A stretch of DNA of 64,000 nt from Treponema socranskii subsp. paredis ATCC 35535 (GCA_000413015.1 KE332515.1:1737339-1801338); one strand, 5' to 3'. Shown: positions 1-8,701, counted from the stretch's first letter. Notes: generated by a model from the sequence alone, not told the origin. Numbers and translations: made by a program.

Positions 1-163
1 GGCGTTTCAATTCACGCTCCCGTAAGGGAGCGACGCGAGATACAAATTAAACCCTTATTATCTGGTGGTTTCAATTCACGCTCCCGTAAGGGAGCGACAT
101 AGACACATCAGCAGTAGGTGCGTCTCCGCGCTGTTTCAATTCACGCTCCCGTAAGGGAGCGAC
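1..163 (-). CRISPR. CRISPR array, type I-C, leader-proximal end
   Basis: Three identical 31-nt repeats lie at 4-34, 68-98 and 133-163, separated by spacers of 33 nt (35-67) and 34 nt (99-132). Positions 1-3 are the end of a further spacer, so the array continues beyond the left edge. Read on the minus strand the repeat starts GTCGCTCCC, contains the hairpin GCTCCC-TTAC-GGGAGC and ends GTGAATTGAAAC, which is the classic I-C repeat. Orientation follows from the 3' GAAAC end and from all cas genes being on the minus strand, so the unit at 133-163 is the leader-proximal one. Neither spacer matches anything I can see in the window. Confidence 0.97.
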
Positions 164-338
164 AGTATGGCAGTTATTTTTTTGTAATATCGATATTTAC
201 AGTATAATTTCCGCGAACTTAGTTCGAACACTATAATGCCAATATCTAATTCACTATAATATAACGGATTATAAAATTCAAGCGAAATGAATAACCGATG
301 TGTGCTTCCCGTTCGCGGCCGGAAATCCGGAAATCCGA
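164..338 (-). promoter_or_regulatory. CRISPR leader (candidate)
   Basis: This AT-rich stretch lies between the end of cas2 and the first repeat, where I-C leaders sit. It contains minus-strand TATAAT at 268-273 and TATACT at 201-206, but no convincing -35 box at the right distance. It also has a short inverted repeat CGAAC-TTA-GTTCG at 214-226. Position and composition support a leader; the exact promoter is not resolved. Confidence 0.6.
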
Positions 339-626
339 TTATAAAATCAAAACCCCTTGCGGATTGATCGGCTTTTTTTGCCCCACGTGTTCGACCTTAC
401 GCTCCCAATTTGCACCGAGCGCGTAAAATCGAATACTGTCGTAATTCGGATTTATTTCATTGAGCAATTTACTTTTCAGCGCAACCCATTGCGCAGGGTC
501 GACCAAGCACTCAAATACGGAATATTGAACGCGCTGGCCGTAATTTTCAAGAATCTTTGCCACATGCCGAAGCCGCTTTTCCCCTTTTTCATCTTTTGCC
601 ACATCGTAACTTACCAGCATCATCAT
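339..626 (-). CDS. cas2: CRISPR-associated endoribonuclease Cas2
   Basis: A 95-residue protein of normal Cas2 length with the ferredoxin-like fold signature. The N-terminal strand MLVSYDV holds the conserved Asp used for metal binding, and the C-terminal region runs GQKKPINPQGVLIL. Cas2 bridges two Cas1 dimers in the spacer-integration complex. Three consecutive ATG codons (626, 623, 620) precede LVSYDV. The first is chosen because AGAGGG lies 8 nt upstream, but the second or third is possible. It is the last gene of the cas operon, 15 nt after cas1, with the array directly downstream. Confidence 0.95.
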   Translation of the reverse strand: MMMLVSYDVAKDEKGEKRLRHVAKILENYGQRVQYSVFECLVDPAQWVALKSKLLNEINPNYDSIRFYALGANWERKVEHVGQKKPINPQGVLIL

Positions 627-641
627 CGCGCGCGCCCTCTT

Positions 642-1673
642 TTATTTCCAAAGATATACCGGGTAGCCGTCAATATCGCCGCGTATATGCCGGGCCAAAA
701 GCCGCGCTTGGGTATGGAACAAAATTGCGAGATGCATTCTTTTTTCCACATACGGGTGCTGCATAACGGTTTCTTTCTTTTTTTGATACGCGGTAATTAC
801 TGTTTTGCGAGCCGCTTCATCCATGCTGACGGCGCCGCTTGCGGTTTTTTCAAATTGTTCGGGTGCAACTTCATTTCGGTTGATGAGCGAAAGAACCAAT
901 CGGTCGGCAAAAAAAGAACGGAACTCTTCGGCAAGATCAAGGGCAAGACTTAAACGACCAGGCCTGTCGCGGTGCATAAAGCCGACGGCAGGATCGAGAC
1001 CGACGCATTCCAGAGCGCTTATCATATCGTGATACAAAAGCGTGTACACATACGAAAGCATTGCATTTACCGCGTCGAGCGGAGGCCGGCGGTTACGTCC
1101 TTCAAATTTGAATCCGTCTTTTTGAGAAATAATCAATTCATCAAAGACGAAAAAATATGCTTTCGACGCATCGCCCTCAATTCCCCGCAAGACATCCAAG
1201 TCGCATTCTTTTTCGGCCTTATCGATATTCGAACTCAAAAGCGCAACGGCATCTTGAATTCTCTTGGCATCGATTTTTTCACTGTGATCGCGCAGCGAGC
1301 GCTGCAGCACGGTTTTTTGATTGGCCAGTTTTCCGATAATAAAATATTTTGCAAGCGAAGCCGACTTTTCTTTATCGTCGGAAATTCTGTACTGTTCCTT
1401 TCGAAGCAACACATTTCCCGCAACAGGCCCCTGCACGCGTGCAAGGAATTTTCCCGTTTCCGTTAAAAAACTTATCGTAATATTATACTTCGGCGCAGCG
1501 CCCAACAAAAACGGACTGACGAAAATATTCCCGAAACAAATAATACTGTCGAGCGTTATAAAAGGAATCAGCGCGAGCACCTTGCGGTCGGCAACGACTT
1601 CCACCGCTTCCCCTTTTTTATGCAGATATGTTTTTTGCGTGGTAATATAAAGCGTGTTAAGAAAGCGCTGCAT
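642..1673 (-). CDS. cas1: CRISPR-associated endonuclease/integrase Cas1 (type I-C)
   Basis: 343 residues, the usual length for I-C Cas1. Family landmarks are the N-terminal beta domain beginning MQRFLNTLYITT, the GIEG segment carrying a metal-binding Glu, and the block FMHRDRPGRLSLALDLAEEF with the catalytic His and Asp. Cas1 with Cas2 integrates new spacers at the leader end of the array; Cas4 (next gene upstream) trims and orients prespacers. The start has GGAGG 4 nt upstream. It sits 14 nt after cas4 and 15 nt before cas2, so it is co-transcribed. Confidence 0.96.
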   Translation of the reverse strand: MQRFLNTLYITTQKTYLHKKGEAVEVVADRKVLALIPFITLDSIICFGNIFVSPFLLGAAPKYNITISFLTETGKFLARVQGPVAGNVLLRKEQYRISDDKEKSASLAKYFIIGKLANQKTVLQRSLRDHSEKIDAKRIQDAVALLSSNIDKAEKECDLDVLRGIEGDASKAYFFVFDELIISQKDGFKFEGRNRRPPLDAVNAMLSYVYTLLYHDMISALECVGLDPAVGFMHRDRPGRLSLALDLAEEFRSFFADRLVLSLINRNEVAPEQFEKTASGAVSMDEAARKTVITAYQKKKETVMQHPYVEKRMHLAILFHTQARLLARHIRGDIDGYPVYLWK

Positions 1674-1687
1674 ACATCCTCCGTATA

Positions 1688-2326
1688 TTATTCATCAATC
1701 GTAGCAACATCCTGCCACAAGCGTCGCCTGATATAATCGACTGCCGATTTGTTTTTACCGGCGGATTCGGGAAAACACTCGTCGATAAACGAACAGCTTT
1801 CGCATTTTTTCGAATAGACGGCCGCAGGTGTTTTTCCGTCCGCAATGAAGCGATGGAAGCGTTCGGCAAGCCCGATCGTTTCTTTTCTCAGCTCATCGGT
1901 AATGGGTATAAGAATGCGCCGGCGGATTTTAAAATAAAACAACGCCCCTTCATCTATTGTGCGGTCGAGCATTTCTTCAAGGCAAATAACTTGAGCGCAC
2001 AGCTGTACCTCATCGCTTGTGTTTTCTTTCGGTTTTCCGTGCTTGTATTCTACCGGAATGATTTTTCCGTCGGAATAAAATTCCACGGCGTCGGTACAGC
2101 CGGTAACGCCGAGAAGAGCTGACGCGATTTTTAAATTGCGCTCGGTTTTTACGGTTTTACGCGACTCCGCCGTATTGCCGTGAACTTTTTCGTGCTGAAC
2201 CCGGCCTGCCGCCGTAAAAAAGTTTTCGCTCCACTGCTGTTCAATGTGTATGAGCGCACACTGCCGCGGACAAAAGCGCAAATGCTGAAGCCCGCTGAGC
2301 AGCAGGTAGTCGGATTCAGAGTACAT
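1688..2326 (-). CDS. cas4: CRISPR-associated exonuclease Cas4
   Basis: 212 residues with the RecB-like nuclease core and an iron-sulphur cluster arrangement. The N-terminal cysteine pair is in LRFCPRQC; the C-terminal set is in KCESCSFIDEC. The catalytic D...E-x-K motif is visible at IPVEYKHGKP. In type I-C systems Cas4 associates with Cas1-Cas2 and selects PAM-proximal prespacer ends. It lies 8 nt downstream of cas7c and 14 nt upstream of cas1, so translational coupling within the operon is likely. Confidence 0.95.
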   Translation of the reverse strand: MYSESDYLLLSGLQHLRFCPRQCALIHIEQQWSENFFTAAGRVQHEKVHGNTAESRKTVKTERNLKIASALLGVTGCTDAVEFYSDGKIIPVEYKHGKPKENTSDEVQLCAQVICLEEMLDRTIDEGALFYFKIRRRILIPITDELRKETIGLAERFHRFIADGKTPAAVYSKKCESCSFIDECFPESAGKNKSAVDYIRRRLWQDVATIDE

Positions 2327-2334
2327 TAGAGCGC

Positions 2335-3183
2335 CTAAAACGAAAGAACTTCCGGTGTCAAGTCCGGTAAATCATCCGTCGTTATAGTATAGTCATCCGC
2401 CGATTTGGCTTGTGAAACACCGTCTTTTTTAGCAATTTTTAACGTACGGTGAACTTTAGCGGCGGAATACTGACCGCTTTTCGAATTGTGCTTCCACCAA
2501 AAAAGCTTTATTACTTCCATACTGCCTTCAGGGCGCGCGGATGAAGCATCGTTGTCGAATATGTGAAGCAGCGCATGTTTGATTTTATCGGCATCCGCAT
2601 CATCGAATCCCGTGAGTTCCGCCAGCTGCGGATTGATGCTTCCGTATGTTGCATACATGCCGAAATCGACACTGTGTTTCATACCCATCGTATCCGAACC
2701 GCGCTTGGTTCCGTCGCCTTCGCCGCTGACGCTTTTTGTAATCTGCAAACTTGTTACGTTGATCGGGTCGATGCTGAATGCCGGTTGGATGGTTACCGGT
2801 CCGCGAATACCGACCGAAACGCCTTTTGCATCCCCGCCTTTAAATGCAAATACTTGTCCGAAACTTCTTACATCGATCCACGTTTTATTCGCAAGCTCAT
2901 GAAGCTCTGTCTCGTTTTTCATCGCTTTGCCGAGTACCGCTTCCGCACGGCTGCGCAGCGAACGATAATCATCTTTTCGATAATCGTCGGACTGCACAAA
3001 AATATTTTCGCCTGCATCCTGTAAACGGTTTCTGATCTTTCTTTTAAGACATACGTCTGAAAGTTCACCGTATCCGTCCAAGGTTGTTCGCGGAATATTT
3101 CCATTTAAAGGATCACCGTTAGGGTTTGCATTTTTTACACTGAACACCAACGCAAAATCGATTTTGTTCTTTAAAGCCGCCAT
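2335..3183 (-). CDS. cas7c: Cascade backbone subunit Cas7c (Csd2)
   Basis: 282 residues, matching the I-C Csd2 family. The N-terminal segment FALVFSVKNANPNGDP is the characteristic RAMP strand and glycine-rich loop of Cas7. The protein polymerises along the crRNA spacer and in type I complexes kinks out every sixth base. That periodicity matters for interpreting the regulatory RNA at 8708-8808, whose target mismatches fall at positions 6, 12 and 18. Starts 5 nt after cas8c ends. Confidence 0.96.
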   Translation of the reverse strand: MAALKNKIDFALVFSVKNANPNGDPLNGNIPRTTLDGYGELSDVCLKRKIRNRLQDAGENIFVQSDDYRKDDYRSLRSRAEAVLGKAMKNETELHELANKTWIDVRSFGQVFAFKGGDAKGVSVGIRGPVTIQPAFSIDPINVTSLQITKSVSGEGDGTKRGSDTMGMKHSVDFGMYATYGSINPQLAELTGFDDADADKIKHALLHIFDNDASSARPEGSMEVIKLFWWKHNSKSGQYSAAKVHRTLKIAKKDGVSQAKSADDYTITTDDLPDLTPEVLSF

Positions 3184-3188
3184 ACTGT

Positions 3189-5057
3189 TTATTCCTCCGT
3201 ATTGTTATTTGTATTTGACGTATCGTCAGCTGTTTTTCTAAACGCTTTTAACTGGCACATATAGCCGAGTAAGTATTCGCCGGACAACGGACTGTCATTA
3301 CTATAATCATCCGCATTAAACAAATCAGCGACATCCTGCAATCTTTGTTCAAACCATTCCGCTAATCCCGGCTTAAGATGCCGCCGATAAGGTTTGAGTT
3401 TGTCCGTATATAAAAGTTTCCATGTGGAAGCCGGCCTTAAAGCAAATTGCTGCATGTAGCGAAGCGCATTCGTTTCCCGATTTTGATCCATTTCTTTTAA
3501 TGCAGCCCTTTCTTCTTGATGAGCGACGGCTAACAGTCTGCCGTAAAGATAATCGCGGCTTGTTCTGTTCTCTTCTAAAGCCAATTGATATTCCTCCTTT
3601 ATTCTATTTCTATTATATTTATAAACAGCGCACGCTGTTTCCAATACAAAATCACGCTTGTACGATGTATCGAGCGTTAAAAGCTTTGACGCCGACAGCA
3701 CACATTGCTGTTCCAAATCAAAGGGGATCGCGCTGCCGTCAAGGATACAGGGTAAAAGCCGTTGAACGGTTTTTTCAATTTGATTCGGCTTTACCCGCTC
3801 CCCGTATGCGCATTCGGCGATCTCTTTCGGAGAAGGCGTCCCTATCGAATGAATATAATGCTTTACATTACCGTCTTTGTTCGACTGCCAATAACTTCTA
3901 TACCACAACAGTCCGTCATACCAGTTATTCAAAGCTTGTACGATATCGGTATTTTGCAGCTCCCTATACAATGCGATTGAAGCGCGCCCCTGCCCCGGTG
4001 TCGCTTCTTTTATAACCAGTATCATAATATTTTGCGGATTACCGATATCACCGTAGTACCCGACCAGACGTTTATTCATCGCGTAAGCGAATTCTTCCGC
4101 CGTCTCATACTCATTTTCCAGAACGCTCTTATCGTCAGCAAAATCGACGCCGTAGTTAAAATCTCCGCTGCCTTTGACAATCGACGGAAGCATATCACCC
4201 GCCGCATTCCATGTTACAACGGAAAGTCCGTCTCCCAAGCTCTCCCTTTGCCGCCCTATCAGCCAGCGTAAGGCACAATGTGCTTTTTGTGTCGCGTCGG
4301 ATCCGATTTGGCATGCTTCCTTATCGGTTAAAAACCTGCCGCGGAATGTATAATTTTGAGTATCGTTTGAAGAAATGATTTTTGCTTTATCTCCGCCGTG
4401 CCGTATTTTTGCCGGATGGTATGCGGCAATTTTTGTACTGCTTCCGTCCGTATAGTTTAAGCCCGTTTCTCTGATACGCTTTTCCCGGTCTTTTTTATCG
4501 GTAAACTGAACTTTACAATATTCATCAAAAGCATCGGAATTATAATATTGTATCCAGCTGTTTTGGGTCGCTTCATCCTTCCATAGTTCCGGTTTTGTAT
4601 CTCCGGGAAGCTCAACGCTCCAGCGAATAAAATCGGACACCTCATCGCAGGCTATACCCGAACGTTTTAAATCTTCCGCCAAAGTCCCTTTCGCAGCGTA
4701 TGTATAAACGGCTTTTACTTTATCGTTTGCAAATGCGGAACAGGCCCAACTTTTTAATAAATTCATATACATACCGTGTTTTTCAGGATTGTCGTACACG
4801 TATTCCCGTTTATCGCACAGCGGATACGGATCGTCACCGCTGGAGCGCGACGCACAGGAATCGGTACAGGGCATCGTCGTTACCCGGTCTTTCGATTTCG
4901 CATCGATAAGTTCGGCTTTTATAAAATTGCCCTTGCTATCCAAAACGACCGTCACGGAGGCATTATTGGAAATATGATATATAGGAGCCGGTTTATCGTC
5001 CGTTTTTTTATCTATCATATTGTCATATACTTTTTCCAATTCGGTAAGCCAGCTCAT
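3189..5057 (-). CDS. cas8c: Cascade large subunit Cas8c (Csd1)
   Basis: 622 residues, the expected size of Csd1. Assignment rests on length, on position between cas5c and cas7c, and on family-like segments such as the RGRFLTDKEACQIG stretch and the C-terminal four-helix region ending near YLLGYMCQLKAF. In I-C systems the large subunit recognises the TTC PAM; an internally translated C-terminal fragment often serves as Cas11. The start codon overlaps the cas5c stop by 4 nt (5054-5057), indicating coupling. Confidence 0.93.
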   Translation of the reverse strand: MSWLTELEKVYDNMIDKKTDDKPAPIYHISNNASVTVVLDSKGNFIKAELIDAKSKDRVTTMPCTDSCASRSSGDDPYPLCDKREYVYDNPEKHGMYMNLLKSWACSAFANDKVKAVYTYAAKGTLAEDLKRSGIACDEVSDFIRWSVELPGDTKPELWKDEATQNSWIQYYNSDAFDEYCKVQFTDKKDREKRIRETGLNYTDGSSTKIAAYHPAKIRHGGDKAKIISSNDTQNYTFRGRFLTDKEACQIGSDATQKAHCALRWLIGRQRESLGDGLSVVTWNAAGDMLPSIVKGSGDFNYGVDFADDKSVLENEYETAEEFAYAMNKRLVGYYGDIGNPQNIMILVIKEATPGQGRASIALYRELQNTDIVQALNNWYDGLLWYRSYWQSNKDGNVKHYIHSIGTPSPKEIAECAYGERVKPNQIEKTVQRLLPCILDGSAIPFDLEQQCVLSASKLLTLDTSYKRDFVLETACAVYKYNRNRIKEEYQLALEENRTSRDYLYGRLLAVAHQEERAALKEMDQNRETNALRYMQQFALRPASTWKLLYTDKLKPYRRHLKPGLAEWFEQRLQDVADLFNADDYSNDSPLSGEYLLGYMCQLKAFRKTADDTSNTNNNTEE

Positions 5058-5737
5058 GCATCTTCCTCCGCTTTAATTTTGGGATTCTTTACGCTGTAAT
5101 TTCGTATTTCACGCCGTACCGTGCACAGTTCCGGACGAGGGAATTCTATTATTCCCTTATCCATCTTTGCCTGCCAAAAACGCGCGGAAAGAACATCCGT
5201 ATCGACTTCCGAAGGATAATCAAAACCGTGAAACATTAAACCGAAAGCAAACAATCCGTCGTCATCGTAAAAACTTTTACCGCTGCCGAATTCACACGGC
5301 TCGACATAACCTTGACATTCGCGCGCGCCGAGGAAAATATCCCGTCTGCCGCCTTTTTCAAGAGAACGGCGTGCCGTATCGAAATGTTTGTTTTCGTTTC
5401 GATCTTGTTCCAAATCGGAGCGCTGCATATTCCACTCGAAATGCGCCTTTACTTGATATTCAATATCTCTTAAATACGTATACACGGATAAATCGTTACC
5501 GCCGTTATAACACAGCGGTTTTATATTTTTCGATTCCGTACCGATTTTGTTAATAAGTCTTACCTTATCGATAACCCAAACGATCGTCGGCTTCCAATAT
5601 ATACTTTGCGTTATCCCTTTTAACGCTTCATATGTCGGTACAAGATAGGTACTTTTTTCTCCGCCGATTTTAGTAACCGGATCGGTAAAAAGCGCATATC
5701 GTCCGGTAAGCCGGTATTCAATACTGTTTTCTTTCAA
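5054..5737 (-). CDS. cas5c: Cas5c (Csd5), Cascade subunit and pre-crRNA endonuclease
   Basis: 227 residues. In type I-C there is no Cas6; Cas5c cuts each repeat 3' of the hairpin to leave an 11-nt 5' handle and remains bound as the handle-capping subunit. Family features are the N-terminal IEYRLTGRYALFTDPV RAMP strand, a lysine/arginine-rich middle and GYVEPCEFG. The start is a TTG codon with a perfect AAGGAGG 5 nt upstream; no ATG occurs until deep inside the protein, so the TTG start is well supported. It overlaps cas8c by 4 nt. Confidence 0.94.
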   Translation of the reverse strand: MKENSIEYRLTGRYALFTDPVTKIGGEKSTYLVPTYEALKGITQSIYWKPTIVWVIDKVRLINKIGTESKNIKPLCYNGGNDLSVYTYLRDIEYQVKAHFEWNMQRSDLEQDRNENKHFDTARRSLEKGGRRDIFLGARECQGYVEPCEFGSGKSFYDDDGLFAFGLMFHGFDYPSEVDTDVLSARFWQAKMDKGIIEFPRPELCTVRREIRNYSVKNPKIKAEEDA

Positions 5738-5806
5738 AGCAGCCTCCTTTTAATAAATAAAATTGCTTAACTCCATTGTAGTCGCATTTTTTTATCATGT
5801 ATTATT

Positions 5807-8281
5807 TTAATAATTTAATGGCGATAAATTATCGCTTGTAACTTCTTCCGTTATGCCGAAATCGTTACTGTAAAAACTTGCATGCAGCGCGTAGATACCC
5901 GTTTCGGGAATGACCTCGTATATCATGCCCTTGCTTCCCAAATGCTGTAACTGATTCATATATATATTAACCGTGTATTGCTGACATTCGTTTAATACGG
6001 ATTTTAAAGACATATAGTAATCGCTGTCCGATTTTTCAAGCGCACACAAAGAACTGATTAAACGCCCTCCGTCTTTATACGGCACGATAACGCCGGTCGT
6101 TGCATCCGCAATCACTTCAAAATTGTCCCACGCGGTTCTAAATGCCTGCATATACGGCAGCTGCCAAGTTTTTCCGTTATGAATACGTTCGTATTCACTG
6201 ACAGCGGACTTGTTGTCGGAAAGCATATCCAAGATAGTTGAATCTTTGCCCTTTATACTGTATTGAAGTATATTTTCAGTAAAAGATGCATAATAGTATT
6301 TAAAAAACCGTTCGATTATTTCCGGATGTACTAGATTTTTTTCACCGTCATTTTTGTCCGAATCGTATTCTCGCAAAACCCGTTCCATGCATTTTTGACC
6401 TATTTTTAATTCCTCGAGCGAATGCAGCTTTTCTCCTTCGAGAGCAAATAGCGCGAGTTTCCCGCATACGGCGTTTCCGTTTGTATCGTGCAATTCACCG
6501 TTTCTGTTACAGCGCCCCGCCGTTTGAATAACGGAATCCAAACCTGCCATATAGCGCAGCGCACTTTCAAAACTTACATCGACACCGGCTTCTATCAAAC
6601 GGGTGCTTATGCAGACGATTCTTTTTTGTAAAGGAAGATTATCCGTTACGGTTTTTATTATATTTTTTCTGTGCGCCGGGCACATATTCGTACTCAAGTG
6701 ATACACATAATCCGCACAGCCGGACTCGTCAATAAGCTCGAACAATTCTTTTGCCTGCGGTTTGGTATTTACAACGGCAAGAAAACTGTTGTGCGTTTCC
6801 ATTTCGTGTTGAATATATGAGGCGATATCCGCTGCGCTGTGTTTTTTTGTGCCGCCGGCGGTTTTATCGATAAAGCGTACCCGTTTAAGCGCGTTAAAGT
6901 GTTCCGCTAAATCTACTATTACTTCACCATCGATATGAAGCCTGTAGCGATTTTCTCCGATTTTATCCAAGCACGGCTGCGTTGCGGTACAAAGCAAAGT
7001 GGAGCATCCACAGCATTTCACAAGATATTCCAAACCCCAATTGAAAAGATAGGTCGCTTTTAAAGGCAGCGTTTGTACTTCATCAAATATCAAAACACTG
7101 TTTGCCAGCCGATGCATTCTACGTATTTTCTTTGTTCCCGAACCGAACAACGTTTCAAGAAACTGTACCATAGTCGTAATGACTACAGGCGCAGTCCACG
7201 TTTGTTCCGCTTTATCATATTCGTCTTCCGATTCTTTTAAATCTCGTTTTTTCTCGGCAGATATGTTTGAATGGCATTCCAAAACGATGCTGCCTCTCGT
7301 ACGCTCATCTTCAAGGATGCTTCTGATTTTATCGGCGTTTTGATCCAAAATCGAAGTGTACGGCGCAACGATAAAAATACGGTCTGCCCCGTATTTTTGA
7401 GCCTGTACGAGGGCGAAGCGCAGCGACGCGAACGTTTTACCCGCGCCGGTAAAAGCCGAACACGTATATATTCCTTTTTCACCCGCGCCCAATTCGGCGC
7501 AGCGGTCGGAAACGCTTTTTCGTATTTCGCCGAGCACGTCGGTATTTGAAAACTTTTTTAATTCCCGTTCCAGCTTTTGTAAAAGAACGCCCCAATCGGG
7601 AGTTGCATTACAATCATCAAGCAACATTGCTTTATTTTCTTCAAAAGCCGCACTGTTTGTTCTGTCGGCATCGATAAGGCAGCTGGAAAAGTTCCGCAAA
7701 TGCAAGCCTATGTTAAACAAGAACTTTTTACAATAAACTTTTCCATCGGCGTCCGTGCAGCCGGCTGCGCACGGGAGCGCAAGCTGTTTTTTCCCGCCAT
7801 CGCAAAAATCCGGACTGTTTAAACACAGCGCAATTTCCCGTTCGACTTCGTGCGGAAGCGCGGCCGCCGCTTCATTTAAGTCGGTATCGTCTGCCTTTTT
7901 ATTCAGCCGCTCAAGGAATTCCGACCTGCCGTCGAGGCCCAACATATCGGGAAGCCCCGAACCGTGATGGAACATAACCGCTGCCTGAATCGCCGTTTCC
8001 GCAAGCCCGACCTCATTCGACAAACGATGCAAAAGGTATTGTGCGCCTGCCGTAGCGTGATCTTTTTTATGCTGCTTTTTTTCCCGTACCGAATTTTGCA
8101 AATACAGCTGCCAAGCGGGAGACGCTTTTCCCAAGTCGTGCAGCAAACCTGCAAGCTGCGCCGCGAATTCAAGATGGATTTTTTTCCCGAAACTTTTTGA
8201 CAATTCCGCCGTTTGCCGCAAATGGTCGGATAGTTTTTGATAGCCGCCGTCAGACTCACGGTATCGCGCCCACAAATTCAT
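5807..8281 (-). CDS. cas3: CRISPR-associated helicase/nuclease Cas3 (HD + SF2)
   Basis: 824 residues from the ATG at 8281. The HD nuclease domain is N-terminal (LLHDLGKA near residue 47, HHGSGLPD near 105). The SF2 helicase follows, with Walker A FTGAGKT near 278, DEVQ box near 400 and motif VI QTAGRCNRNGE. Cas3 is recruited to Cascade R-loops to nick and degrade DNA. An upstream in-frame TTG at 8341 has a better ribosome site (AAGG), but it would add 20 residues not expected before the family-typical N-terminus NLWARYRES. The start is therefore moderately certain. It is separated from the 60-codon ORF by a hairpin. Confidence 0.95.
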   Translation of the reverse strand: MNLWARYRESDGGYQKLSDHLRQTAELSKSFGKKIHLEFAAQLAGLLHDLGKASPAWQLYLQNSVREKKQHKKDHATAGAQYLLHRLSNEVGLAETAIQAAVMFHHGSGLPDMLGLDGRSEFLERLNKKADDTDLNEAAAALPHEVEREIALCLNSPDFCDGGKKQLALPCAAGCTDADGKVYCKKFLFNIGLHLRNFSSCLIDADRTNSAAFEENKAMLLDDCNATPDWGVLLQKLERELKKFSNTDVLGEIRKSVSDRCAELGAGEKGIYTCSAFTGAGKTFASLRFALVQAQKYGADRIFIVAPYTSILDQNADKIRSILEDERTRGSIVLECHSNISAEKKRDLKESEDEYDKAEQTWTAPVVITTMVQFLETLFGSGTKKIRRMHRLANSVLIFDEVQTLPLKATYLFNWGLEYLVKCCGCSTLLCTATQPCLDKIGENRYRLHIDGEVIVDLAEHFNALKRVRFIDKTAGGTKKHSAADIASYIQHEMETHNSFLAVVNTKPQAKELFELIDESGCADYVYHLSTNMCPAHRKNIIKTVTDNLPLQKRIVCISTRLIEAGVDVSFESALRYMAGLDSVIQTAGRCNRNGELHDTNGNAVCGKLALFALEGEKLHSLEELKIGQKCMERVLREYDSDKNDGEKNLVHPEIIERFFKYYYASFTENILQYSIKGKDSTILDMLSDNKSAVSEYERIHNGKTWQLPYMQAFRTAWDNFEVIADATTGVIVPYKDGGRLISSLCALEKSDSDYYMSLKSVLNECQQYTVNIYMNQLQHLGSKGMIYEVIPETGIYALHASFYSNDFGITEEVTSDNLSPLNY

Positions 8282-8354
8282 AGATAACACCAGTATAATA
8301 CGTTCTCGTATAAACGCAAGAAAAATATGTTTATCATGCAACCTTTTCCCTTAT

Positions 8355-8379
8355 TTAAAAGTATTCGCAGTACGAATAC
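8355..8379 (-). terminator. Hairpin between the 60-codon ORF and cas3 (weak terminator/attenuator)
   Basis: A perfect 7-bp inverted repeat GTATTCG (8361-8367) / CGAATAC (8373-8379) with a 5-nt loop is followed on the minus strand by TTTTAAAT. It has the form of a weak Rho-independent terminator. It could lower cas3-and-downstream expression relative to the leading ORF. Confidence 0.45.
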
Positions 8380-8388
8380 CGCCAGATT

Positions 8389-8571
8389 TTACCGTTCCTT
8401 CGTTTTTTCCTGTAAATATTTTTGCCGTGAAGGATTTTCTTTTCCGATGTCGTGCCATTGAGTCTCTGCAAACTCCCTAGCGGAACTATTAAATTCCGCT
8501 TTAAAATACATCTCGATTGACATGCAATCTTTTTCTATACGGCATGTTCGTATTTTTTCAGTACACAACAT
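8389..8571 (-). CDS. Small ORF leading the cas operon, unrecognised (60 aa)
   Basis: I do not recognise this protein. It starts MLCTEKIRTCRIEKD, has three cysteines in the first 16 residues, continues with a charged segment (MSIEMYFKAEFNSSAREF) and ends in a basic tail (YLQEKTKER). No signal peptide or membrane segment is visible. AAGGGGG lies 4 nt upstream of the ATG, and the near-consensus promoter at 8615-8643 is about 40 nt upstream, so it should be well expressed when the promoter is free. An internal ATG (residue 17) is an alternative start with a weaker ribosome site. Because its promoter overlaps the predicted target of the CRISPR-like RNA, it could be a leader peptide, a cas-operon regulator, or a guarded toxin in the sense of CreTA modules. 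The last is speculation. Confidence 0.5.
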   Translation of the reverse strand: MLCTEKIRTCRIEKDCMSIEMYFKAEFNSSAREFAETQWHDIGKENPSRQKYLQEKTKER

Positions 8572-8591
8572 ATATCCCCCTTATATAATAA

Positions 8592-8611
8592 TTCTCTTTA
8601 TTTGTATATAA
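8592..8611 (+). promoter_or_regulatory. Predicted Cascade binding site (PAM + partial protospacer) in the cas promoter
   Basis: On the plus strand a TTC PAM (8592-8594) is followed by a sequence (8595-8611) identical to the first 17 nt after the shortened repeat at 8732-8748, except at positions 6 and 12. Complementarity stops at position 18. TTC is the established I-C PAM, and every sixth base is flipped out in type I R-loops, so the pairing is effectively complete over the seed. A Cascade footprint extending from here covers the predicted start site (about 8608) and the -10 box (8615-8620) of the cas promoter. Confidence 0.8.
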
Positions 8612-8614
8612 AAA

Positions 8615-8643
8615 ATTGTATTATACATATTATATTTTGTCAA
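8615..8643 (-). promoter_or_regulatory. cas operon promoter
   Basis: On the minus strand TTGACA (8643-8638) is followed after exactly 17 nt by TACAAT (8620-8615), a near-consensus sigma70 promoter. The predicted start is near 8608, giving a 5' leader of about 37 nt before the small ORF. A promoter this strong is expected to need repression, which the overlapping Cascade target would provide. Confidence 0.8.
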
Positions 8644-8671
8644 GTAAAATATTGTAAATTTTTCCGGAAAC

Positions 8672-8701
8672 TTCACAAGAATAATTCTTTTATGTTATAG
8701 T
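8672..8701 (+). promoter_or_regulatory. Promoter of the CRISPR-like RNA
   Basis: TTCACA (8672-8677), an 18-nt spacer and TATAGT (8696-8701) preceded by an extended -10 TGT (8693-8695). Seven nucleotides downstream of the -10 box is G8708, the first base of the shortened repeat, so the transcript would begin precisely with the repeat. It diverges from the cas promoter. Confidence 0.7.

Noticed and set aside
357-1466. Plus-strand ORFs across cas2 and cas1
   Set aside because: Antisense shadows of cas genes with no start signals.
8281-8341. Longer cas3 starting at TTG 8341
   Set aside because: It would add 20 residues absent from the usual Cas3 N-terminus and reaches towards the hairpin, although its ribosome site is better; start left open but the ATG at 8281 is preferred.
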